In this document: positions 1 through 9,646 of the stretch, piece by piece | Layout of the letters: every line of letters begins with the position of its first letter | Numbering within the stretch: the first letter of the stretch is position 1 | Assembly (NCBI GenBank): GCA_041395325.1 | Contig: JAWLAT010000027.1 | Span: forward strand, 1-64,000 | DNA length: 64,000 bases | Reading direction: 5' to 3' | DNA from: JAWLAT01 sp041395325 | GTDB lineage: Bacteria > Pseudomonadota > Gammaproteobacteria > Xanthomonadales > SZUA-5 | Notes under the pieces: model-generated | Told to the model about the DNA's origin: nothing | What the model saw: only the letters and a program-made list of their open reading frames with translations | Databases searched by the model: none | Position numbers and translations under genes: made by a program

Positions 1-627
1 CGCATCGGCCACGCTCTCGGCCAGCCCGGGCTCGGTGATGTGATCGGTCAGCTCGGTCCGCACGGCGCCGGGCGAGATGGTGGTGACCCGGATGTTGTAG
101 TCCTTCACTTCCTGGCGCAGCGCCTCGGAGATGGCCCGAACGGCATACTTGGTGGCGCAATAGACGGCCCCGGTGGCGACCACCTTGTGACCATAGACCG
201 AGGACACATTGATGATCTGCCCGGCCTTCTGCGCCTTCATCTTCGGCAGCGCGGCGGCGATGCCGTAGAGCGTGCCCTTCATGTTGACGTCGATCATCTG
301 GTCCCACTCGTCGATGCGCAGACTCTCCAGCGGCGACAGCGGCATCAGACCGGCATTGTTGAACAGCACGTCGATGCGGCCGTAGGTGCTGATCGCGGTA
401 TCGACCAGCTTCTGCAGATCGGCGCGTTGCGTCACGTCGGTGGGTACGGCGATGGCCTCCCAGCCCTGAGCCGTGATGTCCGACACGATCTGCGCCAGGC
501 GGTCGGCGCGGCGGGCGCCCAGCACGACCTTGGCGCCCTTGGCGGCCAGTCCGCGGGCGGTGGCTTCACCCATGCCGCTGGACGCGCCGGTAATGACAAT
601 GACCTTGCCACGAATGTTGTCGCTCAT
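1..627 (-). CDS. SDR family oxidoreductase (3' end cut by window edge)
   Basis: NAD(P)-dependent short-chain dehydrogenase/reductase. The ATG is at 627 and the frame stays open to base 1, so the C-terminus is missing. Translation shows the Rossmann glycine motif TGASSGMG about 12 residues in, then NNAG, the catalytic Ser in NVSSVYG, and the YCATK active-site Tyr-Lys pair. After it comes SPGAVRTEL, the usual nicotinamide-side segment. The substrate cannot be told from sequence. It is divergent from an AraC-type activator at 1033, a common arrangement in which the regulator controls the oxidoreductase. The family call is secure; the regulatory link is inference. Confidence 0.95.
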   Translation of the reverse strand, partial: MSDNIRGKVIVITGASSGMGEATARGLAAKGAKVVLGARRADRLAQIVSDITAQGWEAIAVPTDVTQRADLQKLVDTAISTYGRIDVLFNNAGLMPLSPLESLRIDEWDQMIDVNMKGTLYGIAAALPKMKAQKAGQIINVSSVYGHKVVATGAVYCATKYAVRAISEALRQEVKDYNIRVTTISPGAVRTELTDHITEPGLAESVADA

Positions 628-1032
628 CTCGTTTCCTCTTTGACGATAGTGATCCGGCCGCAAGGCTGCGGCGCAGCCATGCGGCCCTGCGGAGGCGATC
701 GGCGGTCCTGGCACCAGAGTGGCGGGCTGCCTTGCGGCGCCCGCGGCGGTGCTGAGGACCTCGCATCAGCGTGGTTCCACTGTAGGCAGTCGGGCCCGAC
801 CAGGGTTAGACCAATGCTCCTGATCTATTGCCTATTCCTGCGAAGCAAGAATGAATTGGGCAGACGTTCCAGAAACGGATAGAGCGCTACGTGCATTGGG
901 GCAATAGACAGGCGTTGAGACTGCACAAGCCTCCGGGAAATTTGCCCAAAACTGCACAGTCATGCTCATGTGGACGCACGCAGCGGGCGTCGCTGCTAAG
1001 CTGGCTGGGAACGACAGACAGGCGCGACCGCG
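628..1032. promoter_or_regulatory. Divergent intergenic region between SDR and AraC genes
   Basis: 405 bp without a credible gene. It must hold the promoters of both divergent genes. Bases around 800-900 are more AT-rich than the flanks. I see no clear direct or inverted repeat that could be named as an AraC operator. Short frames here have no family features. Confidence 0.5.
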
Positions 1033-1968
1033 ATGAGTGCCAGCACGCCCAATTCCATTCAAAACGACGATGCCACGCCACTGGCCAGGCGCCTGGATCG
1101 CTGGACCCAGGGCACCAACCGCCTGGACACGGCGATCCCGGGTCTGTCATTGCATCGTTGGGAACACCCGACCGAGCCCACCAGCTACATGCTGGCCCCC
1201 AGCGTTTGCCTGATCGGACAGGGTCGCAAGCAGGTGGTGCTGGGCGAAGAACGTTTCGTCTATGACGCGCAGCAGTTCCTGATCACCTCGATCGATCTGC
1301 CGGTGATCTCGCACATCCTCGAAGCCAGCCCGGAACGACCCTATCTGGGCATGATGCTGGAAGTGGATCTGCGGACCATCGCGAAATTGGTGCTGGCGCA
1401 GGAGCAACCCGTGCCACGCAGCAACCCTGCGCGTCTGGGCATTGCGGTCAGTCGACTGCCGCCCAAGTTGTCGGATGCGATGATCCGGCTGCTCGACCTG
1501 CTCGACAGCCCCGAAGACATTCCCGCGCTGGCGCCGCTGCTGCGGCAGGAAATCGGCTACCGCCTGTTGCACACCGAACAAGGGCCGCAGTTGCGCCGAA
1601 TGGCGGCGACCGGGCACCACGGCTTCCAGATCTCCCGTGCCATCGACTGGCTCAAGCACAACCTCGCCAAGCCGATGCGCGTCGATGACCTGGCCAGCAA
1701 GTCAGGCTTGAGTGCATCGGCCTTCCACAATCATTTCCGCGCGATCACCGCGATGAGTCCGTTGCAGTACCAGAAGCGGCTGCGCCTGAACGAGGCGCGG
1801 CGGCTGATGCTGACCGAGCACCTCGATGCCTCCATTGCCGCCTATCAGGTCGGCTACGAAAGCCCCTCACAGTTCAGCCGAGAGTACAGCCGACAGTTCG
1901 GCGCACCGCCGTTGCGTGACATCCGCAATCTGCTGCAGGTCAGCCTCAACCAGCCGCGTGAAGCCTGA
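1033..1968 (+). CDS. AraC family transcriptional regulator
   Basis: 311-aa cytoplasmic DNA-binding regulator. Residues about 20-180 match the N-terminal domain often paired with SDR/aldo-keto reductase targets (AraC_N type): SYMLAPSVCLIGQGRKQV, then the YDAQQFLITS beta-strands. Residues about 205-300 hold the double helix-turn-helix: RVDDLASKSGLSASAFHNHF, then a second HTH ending in VGYESPSQFSREYSRQFG. The start is ATG 1033, with no strong Shine-Dalgarno site. It points away from the SDR gene, which is its probable target. The effector is unknown. Confidence 0.95.
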   Translation: MSASTPNSIQNDDATPLARRLDRWTQGTNRLDTAIPGLSLHRWEHPTEPTSYMLAPSVCLIGQGRKQVVLGEERFVYDAQQFLITSIDLPVISHILEASPERPYLGMMLEVDLRTIAKLVLAQEQPVPRSNPARLGIAVSRLPPKLSDAMIRLLDLLDSPEDIPALAPLLRQEIGYRLLHTEQGPQLRRMAATGHHGFQISRAIDWLKHNLAKPMRVDDLASKSGLSASAFHNHFRAITAMSPLQYQKRLRLNEARRLMLTEHLDASIAAYQVGYESPSQFSREYSRQFGAPPLRDIRNLLQVSLNQPREA

Positions 1969-2051
1969 GCGACAACGCCAGTCCCGGTCGGGAGCGGACG
2001 CGGATCTCGCTTCTAATTGCCGGCAATCACGCCCGTTCGAACTGTTGCTGA

Positions 2052-4052
2052 CTACCGCTTGTTGGCATCCAGCGCCTTGATGAAGGGCGAGTCGGCCGCG
2101 GTCGAAGCACGAACGGCCGCTTCAATGCTCTTTTGTCCGTTACTGCTCGGGCGGCCGGGATCGGCGCCGGCTGCCAGCAAGGCCTGAAAAGTGGCTGGAT
2201 CCTCATAGATCCAGGTGTATTCCAGTGGCGACCAGGGCGTCGGTGGCAGAGGTGCATTGAGATCGATGCCGATCTGGGCGAAGTAGCCGATCCTGCGGGG
2301 ATCGCGGGTTTGCAGCGCACAGGAAAACAGCGCGCGCTTGCCGTCCTCGCCGACTTCCGGCCGCTCGCTCAACAGCAGCAGTGTCTCGACGGAACGATGC
2401 AAGCCGCAGACGTAGCCAATCAGATTGGTCGCATCGATACGGCTGACCAGCTTGCCGTGTTCAAGCAGGGCGGTCGACTCGGTCGACCAACCGCCGGATT
2501 TCTCGCGCAGCTGGTGAGCCTTGATCCACTCCGCCGCGCCAATCATCTGATCGCGGAAGAGAGGATTGGCCCGGTCATGGGACCGCTTGGCCATGGCAAT
2601 GGCGGCGTCCGGATCCTGACGGGTTTTCAGCAGGTGCTCGGCGTAGAACAGCGGCAGGTAGGGATCGTCGCTCCGCCGTTCCATGTAGGTGCGCGCCAGC
2701 GCCTCCCAGTCTTTCAGGCGACCCGCCTGCGCATGCGCCACCCAACTGCGGCGCAAGACGATCAGATGCAGATAGCGCTCTTTCTCCGGCTGGTCCAGCA
2801 CCGCTCGGTAGCCGGCGATCGCTTCGTCGTTGCGACCCTGTACCGTGGCCAGATCGGCTTGATTGGCGCGCAGCCAGGTGGCCTGCGGGTCGATCTGCTC
2901 GGCACGCGCCAACAGCTCGGCAACCTCGGCGTCCTTGCTGTCCAGAAAGCGCGTCCAGGCCTTGAGCACCAGCGCCTCGGCGAAATCCGGATCGGCCTTC
3001 AACGCCCGCTCGACCAGCTGTTCGACGCGATCCAGGGGCGCGTCGAAGTTCGGTATGCGCAGGGCAAAGGACCCCGCGTTGGGTATGGAAGTGTTGGCAA
3101 GCTCGATCCTGGCCAACAAGGTCAGGATCTCGGCGTGGTTGGGATGCGCTGCATTGAGTCCGGCGAGTGCCTCATTGGCCTGCCGCTGGGCCATGGGGCT
3201 GGCGTCCACAAAGTACAAACGACGCGCCTCGGCGATCTGCCCGGTCAAGGCCGGTCCCTGCGCCACCTGCGTGGAATCGATGCGTGAAGCCTGCAACTCG
3301 AGCAGCAGTGCATCCAGCGCGACCGAGTCGAACGTCCCATGCCAGCGCGCCGCAGCGGCAAGATAGGCGTCGACCGGTGGCGTACTGATTCGCATCGTCA
3401 GATCCTGCAGCGTCTGGTCTGACACGGCCGCTGTGGCTGGCTTGACCCACTGGTCCCGGATGGCAGTGATATCCGGATTCATCGGCCAGTCACCACTGAT
3501 CGTCGCGGTCGCGTGCGCGGTGGGATCCAGCGCATTGATGACCGCCACTACAAACTGCTCCTGGTGCTTCTGTTGCCAGTGCGTCCGCAGCTCGAAGCGG
3601 CCGTAGGCCAACAACGCACTGATCAGTTTCTGACGCTTGTCCGAATCCGGTTCGGCCCGTGCGGGCCGAGGATCGGCGCCATTGATCCAGCGCAGCGCCT
3701 GACGAAGGTCGGCATCCCGCGACAGTTCCAGCAGGAACTCGATCATGTAGAGCGTATTCTCGTCCCTGAGCAACTCATCGACCGCCTGCTCGATCTGTTG
3801 CTGCGGAAATAGCGCATCGATGCGCTGTGCCCAGCTTTCGGCGTCATCGACGCCGGCCGAGGCCGCGATCTCCCGGAAGATCTCGCCATAGCGAGCATGA
3901 TCGCGCCGCAGCGCGGCCATCTGACCGGTCTCCTCCATCATCTCAAGGACCAATTCGCGCAGGCGCTCCGGGCTGGCAACCTGCTGGGCGTGAAGCTGGA
4001 CAGACAGCAGCAGGCAGGAGAGTGCGAACAATGCCAGGCGAAACCGGGCCAT
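2052..4052 (-). CDS. Secreted TPR/ankyrin-like protein of unknown function
   Basis: 666 aa from ATG 4052. This start gives a clear signal peptide (MARFRLALFALSCLLL, cleavage after LHA); a longer frame to 4130 would bury it. The middle (about residues 300-500) is helical with TPR-like periodicity (ALKADPDFAEALVLKAW; RANQADLATVQGRNDEAI). The last 70 residues contain an ankyrin-like turn (FQALLAAGADPGRPSSNG). No enzyme motif is visible. Likely a periplasmic protein-interaction module. It converges with the AraC gene and lies downstream of the diguanylate-cyclase pair on the same strand. Confidence 0.8.
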   Translation of the reverse strand: MARFRLALFALSCLLLSVQLHAQQVASPERLRELVLEMMEETGQMAALRRDHARYGEIFREIAASAGVDDAESWAQRIDALFPQQQIEQAVDELLRDENTLYMIEFLLELSRDADLRQALRWINGADPRPARAEPDSDKRQKLISALLAYGRFELRTHWQQKHQEQFVVAVINALDPTAHATATISGDWPMNPDITAIRDQWVKPATAAVSDQTLQDLTMRISTPPVDAYLAAAARWHGTFDSVALDALLLELQASRIDSTQVAQGPALTGQIAEARRLYFVDASPMAQRQANEALAGLNAAHPNHAEILTLLARIELANTSIPNAGSFALRIPNFDAPLDRVEQLVERALKADPDFAEALVLKAWTRFLDSKDAEVAELLARAEQIDPQATWLRANQADLATVQGRNDEAIAGYRAVLDQPEKERYLHLIVLRRSWVAHAQAGRLKDWEALARTYMERRSDDPYLPLFYAEHLLKTRQDPDAAIAMAKRSHDRANPLFRDQMIGAAEWIKAHQLREKSGGWSTESTALLEHGKLVSRIDATNLIGYVCGLHRSVETLLLLSERPEVGEDGKRALFSCALQTRDPRRIGYFAQIGIDLNAPLPPTPWSPLEYTWIYEDPATFQALLAAGADPGRPSSNGQKSIEAAVRASTAADSPFIKALDANKR

Positions 4053-4178
4053 GGGCTGATCCTCAGTGGCTGATGGATGGCCTCGACAGTCACCGAGGCT
4101 GTCGGACCCTAGCCCCGAGCTCCCCAACACGCAATGCCAGCGGGCCGCCCAACCATCCGCCAGCCCGCCATCGGGTTC

Positions 4179-4628
4179 TCAGCCCTTGGGGGCCTTCGAA
4201 GCTCGCCGCCCGACCGGTGCCCGCTGAACCCGGCCACGCCCCCACCAAAACGCCACGCCACTGCCGATCAGATAGGCGGTGAGATCAATCCAGTGCAGGT
4301 GGGCGTAGGCCACGGCAAAGGCCATTTCCGGACCAATCATCTTCAACCACGGCCACAGCGGCTTGCCCAGGTGGGCGGCGACCAGCGCGCCGCCGATGAT
4401 GAAGTTGCATTGGATCACGGCAATCCAGAAGCCCCCCAGACACAACAGGCCTCGCCACCAGCCGGCGGGATGCTGGTTGAAACGCAGCAGCACGCCCAGG
4501 AGCAGCGGCACGATCAGGGCCATCCAGGGCGCATTCCAGGCATCTGGCAGGGCGGCCAGCGCCCAGGCGGCGCCCAGCGCATTGCCGGCCAACAGCAGAC
4601 TGACCAGGCCAATCAGGACATTCAGCAT
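4179..4628 (-). CDS. Small integral membrane protein, unknown function
   Basis: 149 aa with about four hydrophobic segments (LIGLVSLLLAGNALGAAWAL; ALIVPLLLGVLL; GLLCLGGFWIAVIQ; LTAYLIGSGVAFWW) and a basic C-terminal tail. It starts 6 bp after the stop of the GGDEF gene, so it is probably translated from the same mRNA. I do not recognise a named family. A membrane partner of the cyclase is possible but unproven. Confidence 0.75.
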   Translation of the reverse strand: MLNVLIGLVSLLLAGNALGAAWALAALPDAWNAPWMALIVPLLLGVLLRFNQHPAGWWRGLLCLGGFWIAVIQCNFIIGGALVAAHLGKPLWPWLKMIGPEMAFAVAYAHLHWIDLTAYLIGSGVAFWWGRGRVQRAPVGRRASKAPKG

Positions 4629-4634
4629 CAGGAC

Positions 4635-7600
4635 TCAGCCATCGGTGGAGGCGCGATCCTGCCCGCTCTGCTCCCACCTCGCCAGTCCCGCCTCCAGCAC
4701 GGCCTCGATCTGGGCGCCCGCGCCAGAGCCGAAGTCGCGATAGCGCGCCTCGGCCGCGGGGTGCAGTCGGGACCAGCCATCCCGACCATTGAGCTTGCTG
4801 TGGTAGAGGCCGGCATCGGCCAGTTCCATCGCCAGTGCCCAGTCGACCAGATCACTGCGATCGGCCAGCGCCGGGAAACTGGCCACGCCCACCGATGCGG
4901 TCAGCGGCACCGAGGTGTGCTCGTTGGCACGGAAGTCGGCGCGCCTGACCGCTCGAACGATGCGCTCGGCAAAGTCTTCCGGCGAGCGCAGTGCATGTTC
5001 CGGCATCAGGATCAGAAACTCCTCGCCGCCCCAACGCAGCGCTTCGCCGGTTCCACCGGCGATCCGCAGCAGCAATTGGGCGAACTGACACAGCATCTCA
5101 TCGCCGGCGAGATGGCCATGGCGGTCATTGATGGCCTTGAAATGGTCCAGATCGATCAGGAACAGCCACAGACGCTCATCACCAGGTTGCTCGCCGAGCA
5201 GATGCTCGCGACGCCATCCCCCCAGGTGCCGCGCCAGGAAGCGGCGATTCTTCAGCCCGGTCAGACCATCGGTGAGACTTTCTGCGGCCAAGGCCTGGTT
5301 GGCGCTGCGCAGGCGGTCATTGACGCGCCGCAACTCCTCGGTTCGACGTTCCACCAGTTCCTGCAGATGGCGTTCGCGCTGTTGGCTGCGTCGGCGCATC
5401 CAGGCGGCCAGCCATGCCACCAGTCCGACGGCACCCAGCACGAGCAGACTGCGAAACCACAGCGTCTCGGTGACATGTGGCGGAATGACCAGCTCGATCT
5501 CGGCCGTGCTGCGTGGCTGTTCGCCGCCACCCGACAGCACTTCCACTTCGAATCGGTAGTGTCCAGGCGTCAGGTTGGTGTAGCGGGCCGTTCTTTCCGT
5601 GCCCGATGAGTGCCAGTCCCGCTCGAATCCGCGCAAGCGGTAGCGGAAGCGCTGACCCTCGGGGTCGCGGAAGCTCAGTGCCGTGAAGCGCACAGTCAGA
5701 TCGCGCAGCCCCACCGGCATGCGCAGACTCGGCTCGGCCAGCCAGCGCCGGCCATCGTCGGCCTCCACCGCTTCGATCACGGCCTTGGGCGGTTTGCGCT
5801 CGGGTCGAATGCTGACCGGATCGATGCGAACCAGACCGTTGAGGCTGGGAAACCACAGGCGCGAATTGAGAATCAGGCCACGACTGGTGGCGCCGCCATT
5901 GCAGCAACGCAGGCGTTGTCCGCCGCGCGCATCACGCGCCTCGTTCAGAATGGGTTCGGGGGCCAAAGGTGTGCCTTGTAGCAACAGCGCATCCAGCTCA
6001 TCCAGGCCGAAGCGATAGACGCCGCGGGGTCCACTGGACCAGACGTGCGTCTGATCCACCTGCAGATTGGCCACCTGCGGCCAAGGCAGACCCTCGGCCA
6101 AACCGATGGGCGTGACGCCGGTCACGTCGAGCAGGAACAGACCATCGTCGAAGGTGCCGACCAGCAACTTGTTGGCGCCCACCAGCGTCAGCGCCGTGAC
6201 CAGGGCCTGGTCCAGCACCGGGTTGCTGCCTTCGCGGCGAAAACGACCTTCCAGGCCGCTGTAGAGCCCGCGCTCACTGCCCACGTAGAGGCGTCCATCG
6301 AGCATCAGCAGGCCCCGCACCGCCACGGCGGGCATGCCCTCCTCCTTGGTGTAACGCCGCAGCAGGCCGCCCTCCTGCAAGTAGAGACCGCCGCTGGTGC
6401 CGATCCAGAATCGTTCCGGCCCCTGCTGCAATACGGTGTTGATCTGCTGCTGCCGCAATGGCGCCCACAGCGCCGGCTGCGTGAGCGCGCTGCCGTCCCA
6501 CAGGGCCATGCCGGTGCGTGTTCCCAGCCAGGCCTGGCCAGCCGGGTCGAAGAAGAGGTTGTAGACCGCGCTGTTGGGCAGACTCAGCGTGCTCACCACC
6601 GGCACAGGCCGGCCTTCCGGATCGATTCGCCACAAGCCGGTTGCCGTGCCGAACCAGGGCTGCAGATCAGGGCCTCGAGCCACGCTCCAGACGAAGGGGT
6701 CGGTCAGTCCGCGCTGCGAGCCGATGCGCAGCGCCCAGCCATTGCGCCAGCGTGACAGCCCGGTGGTGAAGCTGCCGACCCACAGGTTGTCCTCGTCATC
6801 TTCATAAAAGGCGGTGACCCAGGCGCGCACATCATCGACGCCGGCCTCCGCTCTTTCCAGCCCTCGTTGCGGGTGATACCGCAACAGGCCGTCAAGCAGG
6901 CCGATCCACAGATTGCCGTCCCGATCGCTGCCCAGCCCCTCGATGGACATGTCTGCCAACGATTCGGCCCATGGCGGTTGCACCAACTCGGTACCCCGCA
7001 ACTCGAACAAGCCCCGCGTGCTGCCCGCGTAGATGCGATCGCCTACGCGAGTCAGCTGGCGAAAGCGAACGCCGGTCAGTGCATCGCCGGCAGCCAGTGA
7101 CTCCGCCATGCCGCCTCGGATGCTGTAGACCTGCTCATCGCTGCCGGCGTAGATCACCTGACCGTCGACCAGCAAGGCATAGACCCGCACATCGGCGAGC
7201 CCCAGCGCCTGTGCCGGACCCTCGGTGAAAGCATGCAGTCCGCGGTCGCTGCCGATCAGCACACTGCCGCCGGGCGCATCGGCGAAGCTGTAGACCTGGC
7301 CGATCTGGGGACCCAGCCCGTCGATGGTGACGACCCGGTCGCGCTCGATCCAGCGGGCACCACGAGGCGTTGCCAGCCACATGCGTCCGCCGACATCGGC
7401 CCAGATCCGATCCTGGATCGACGGATCGTAGCCCGCCAGATCGGCCGCGCCGAAGCTGGTGAAGCTGTTGCCGTCGAAGCGCGCCAGCCCGCCCTGCGTG
7501 CTGAGCCACAGATAGCCATCACGATCCTGGGCAATGCTGGTGACCGATACCTGCGGCAGTCCAGCCGAAATACCCCAGTGGTCGAGCACATAGTCCTCGG

Positions 7601-7715
7601 GCGAGCGTCCGGGATCCAGCGCCTGCAATGGAGAGCTCAAGGACAAGATCGCCAGCAGCGCCCCGCAACGGCAAAGGCCGTCAATTCGGGCAGCGAGGGC
7701 GGGCGGCAAGCGCAT
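4635..7715 (-). CDS. Periplasmic propeller sensor diguanylate cyclase
   Basis: 1026 aa predicted to make c-di-GMP in response to an extracytoplasmic signal. Order of parts: signal/anchor (residues 1-33); two-component-regulator propeller repeats of the form DGYLWLSTQGGLARFDG (about 35-620); a Y_Y_Y Ig-like domain (RYRLRGFERDW, about 690-750); one membrane helix (SLLVLGAVGLVAWLAAW); a short coiled coil; a GGDEF domain. The catalytic motif is intact (RWGGEEFLIL, about residue 895), with the metal-site FLIDLDHFKAIND upstream. The RxxD inhibitory site is absent. The architecture matches hybrid propeller sensors, but here the histidine kinase is replaced by GGDEF. The ligand is unknown. Confidence 0.93.
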   Translation of the reverse strand: MRLPPALAARIDGLCRCGALLAILSLSSPLQALDPGRSPEDYVLDHWGISAGLPQVSVTSIAQDRDGYLWLSTQGGLARFDGNSFTSFGAADLAGYDPSIQDRIWADVGGRMWLATPRGARWIERDRVVTIDGLGPQIGQVYSFADAPGGSVLIGSDRGLHAFTEGPAQALGLADVRVYALLVDGQVIYAGSDEQVYSIRGGMAESLAAGDALTGVRFRQLTRVGDRIYAGSTRGLFELRGTELVQPPWAESLADMSIEGLGSDRDGNLWIGLLDGLLRYHPQRGLERAEAGVDDVRAWVTAFYEDDEDNLWVGSFTTGLSRWRNGWALRIGSQRGLTDPFVWSVARGPDLQPWFGTATGLWRIDPEGRPVPVVSTLSLPNSAVYNLFFDPAGQAWLGTRTGMALWDGSALTQPALWAPLRQQQINTVLQQGPERFWIGTSGGLYLQEGGLLRRYTKEEGMPAVAVRGLLMLDGRLYVGSERGLYSGLEGRFRREGSNPVLDQALVTALTLVGANKLLVGTFDDGLFLLDVTGVTPIGLAEGLPWPQVANLQVDQTHVWSSGPRGVYRFGLDELDALLLQGTPLAPEPILNEARDARGGQRLRCCNGGATSRGLILNSRLWFPSLNGLVRIDPVSIRPERKPPKAVIEAVEADDGRRWLAEPSLRMPVGLRDLTVRFTALSFRDPEGQRFRYRLRGFERDWHSSGTERTARYTNLTPGHYRFEVEVLSGGGEQPRSTAEIELVIPPHVTETLWFRSLLVLGAVGLVAWLAAWMRRRSQQRERHLQELVERRTEELRRVNDRLRSANQALAAESLTDGLTGLKNRRFLARHLGGWRREHLLGEQPGDERLWLFLIDLDHFKAINDRHGHLAGDEMLCQFAQLLLRIAGGTGEALRWGGEEFLILMPEHALRSPEDFAERIVRAVRRADFRANEHTSVPLTASVGVASFPALADRSDLVDWALAMELADAGLYHSKLNGRDGWSRLHPAAEARYRDFGSGAGAQIEAVLEAGLARWEQSGQDRASTDG

Positions 7716-7804
7716 GTGCGACGGGATATCCGATCAGTCGAGCCAGTCGCCCATGGTATCTTCGCTGGTTCATCAGGCAATCATTAATTGACGCAGAATT
7801 GGGC

Positions 7805-8353
7805 ATGTACAGCGCCTCCAGCGAACCTTTCAACCTGGCTCGGGACTGCCAGGCCATCATGGTCCCCGGTGGCGAAGCCGTAAAACTGCCAGCCGGCTCG
7901 ATCGGCTACATCACCCAGTCGCTGGGTGGCAGCTTCACGGTCTACCTCGACGGCAACCTGTTCCGCATTGCCGGTGAGGACGCCGATGCACTGGGCAAAC
8001 CGGTGCCGCCGCGGCCGCAACTGCCCGACGACGCCACCGATGCCGATGTCGAAGACCTGATCTGGAAGCAGCTGAAGACCTGCTACGACCCGGAGATCCC
8101 GGTCGACGTGGTCGAATTGGGGCTGATCTACGAGTGCGTCCTCAGTAGTCACGCGGACGGCCGCAAGGTCGAGGTCAAGATGACCCTGACTGCGCCCGGT
8201 TGTGGCATGGGCGAGGTGCTGGTGGCCGATGTGCGGGACAAGCTTGAGGCCATCCCGACGATCGTCGAGGCCGATGTCGAACTGGTCTTCGATCCGCCGT
8301 GGAATGCCTCGATGATGAGCGAGGAAGCCCGACTGGAAACCGGCATGTACTGA
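7805..8353 (+). CDS. sufT: Iron-sulfur cluster assembly/maturation factor SufT
   Basis: 182 aa from ATG 7805; an upstream in-frame start at 7628 would overlap the divergent cyclase gene. The N-terminal 60 residues are the SufT-specific extension (MVPGGEAVKLPAGSIGYITQ). Residues about 80-165 are a MIP18/DUF59 domain with DPEIPVDVVELGLIY and the conserved Cys in TLTAPGCGMG. SufT proteins help mature Fe-S proteins under high demand. The gene stands alone here rather than in a suf operon. Confidence 0.92.
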   Translation: MYSASSEPFNLARDCQAIMVPGGEAVKLPAGSIGYITQSLGGSFTVYLDGNLFRIAGEDADALGKPVPPRPQLPDDATDADVEDLIWKQLKTCYDPEIPVDVVELGLIYECVLSSHADGRKVEVKMTLTAPGCGMGEVLVADVRDKLEAIPTIVEADVELVFDPPWNASMMSEEARLETGMY

Positions 8354-8381
8354 GGGCGGTGACCGCGTCCCTCAGGGGCAC

Positions 8382-8900
8382 TCAAGCAGCCACTTGAACG
8401 CTGACCTGGTCGAAGCCGAAAAACACATCGGCCCCTTCTCCCAATCCGCGGTAGGCTGCCTGCAACCCCCCAAGCTGGCAGGCCAGCGAGGTCATTGCCC
8501 ACGCCTGCATCTCGGTCGCCTCCCAAGCGCCCTGGGTCAACCGAACAATGCCGCGCTGCCGGCCCCATTCGCGAACGCGTCTGGCGGTACCGGTCAGGGC
8601 TGGCGCCAGCGATGGATTGGCCCAGGCCCACAGCCACTGGGCTTCCGCCTCGGCATGGGTGCCGATGATCTGAGCCGGCGCACGCACGATGCGGTCGTCG
8701 AAGTGCCAGCAAAGCAGGCCCTCGTCCTGATCGAAGGACCAGCGCTGCTCCTGTCCCAGCCCCCAGGTGGACACATGCGCCTGGGTCACCGTGGCGACCG
8801 CATTCAGGGCATCGGTCAGCGTCCCGATGAAGGCCTCATTCTCGCCATCGCCAATGCGCATGCCGCGCCGTTGGGGCAGCTTGAACCAACTCATCGCCAT
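8382..8900 (-). CDS. DUF6882-like protein
   Basis: 172 aa, soluble, no signal peptide. It has the Trp-rich pattern of this uncharacterised family: an aromatic beta region (WSFDQDEGLLCWHFDD), then WLWAWANPSLAP, a helical middle and a C-terminal VFFGFDQVSVQV. It converges with sufT and lies downstream of the DUF2239 gene on the same strand. Function unknown; the family assignment rests on remembered pattern, not a search. Confidence 0.7.
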   Translation of the reverse strand: MAMSWFKLPQRRGMRIGDGENEAFIGTLTDALNAVATVTQAHVSTWGLGQEQRWSFDQDEGLLCWHFDDRIVRAPAQIIGTHAEAEAQWLWAWANPSLAPALTGTARRVREWGRQRGIVRLTQGAWEATEMQAWAMTSLACQLGGLQAAYRGLGEGADVFFGFDQVSVQVAA

Positions 8901-8959
8901 TCCTGCACGTCACAAGGGATGGCGAGACTAGCGTGCGCAAATCGAGACGCGGGCGGTGT

Positions 8960-9553
8960 TCAGAACGCCGATTGGGCCATTCGCACCGCATGTTGCCGCA
9001 CGTCGGCCGGCCAATCCTTCAGGCAGGCAGAGAAAGCTTCGGATTGACCGGCGTAGAGTGCCCGACAGGCATCCTCAAAGCCGGGCAGATCGCCAGCCAG
9101 CGTGTTGAGGAAACGGAAGGTTGCATCCTGCGCCAGACGCTGCGATTCCTTCTCGGCACCGGCCTTGCGCGCCTGCTCGACCAGCCGCCGCAAGGTCGCC
9201 GAAGCGCCGCCAGGCTGCAGCGACAACCACTGCCAATGGCGCGGCAGCAGAGTGACCTCACGCGCCACCACCCCCAGCCGGGGACGTCCCGGGCCGGATC
9301 TGGCGGGTGCTTCATTCTCCCCCCGTCGTTCCTGCGCGAGCCATTGCAACTGCCGCGTCAGTTCCTGCCAGGGGGCGCTGTGGTCAACATCGAGTTGCTC
9401 ACCGGAATCCGCGTCGAAGACCAACAGTTGCCCGCGCTGACCATCGGCAAAACGCCGCTCGATGAACTCGGCGGCCAGGCTGGCCGGCCCGTCGCACAGA
9501 CAGCGGGTGTCTTCGAACACCAAAAATCGCAGATGGGATGCTTCAGCCACCAC
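8960..9553 (-). CDS. DUF2239 family protein
   Basis: About 197 aa. I chose the GTG at 9553 because GGAG sits 5 bp upstream; the frame also opens at a TTG at 9580. The N-terminal part carries a short beta region with LLVFDADSGEQLDVD. The centre holds GRPRLGVVAREVTLLPRHW, strongly conserved in DUF2239, and LRRLVEQARKA follows. The C-terminal half is helical (ATFRFLNTLAGDLPGFEDA). The function of the family is unknown. Confidence 0.8.
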   Translation of the reverse strand: MVAEASHLRFLVFEDTRCLCDGPASLAAEFIERRFADGQRGQLLVFDADSGEQLDVDHSAPWQELTRQLQWLAQERRGENEAPARSGPGRPRLGVVAREVTLLPRHWQWLSLQPGGASATLRRLVEQARKAGAEKESQRLAQDATFRFLNTLAGDLPGFEDACRALYAGQSEAFSACLKDWPADVRQHAVRMAQSAF

Positions 9554-9646
9554 GGGGCACTCCGGTCCTTGGTTGACCAAATTTACCCGGGCAAAAAAGC
9601 ATCAGTCAAGTGGCACCAGCGCATGCCGCCGTTGTCGCTGGGCTGC

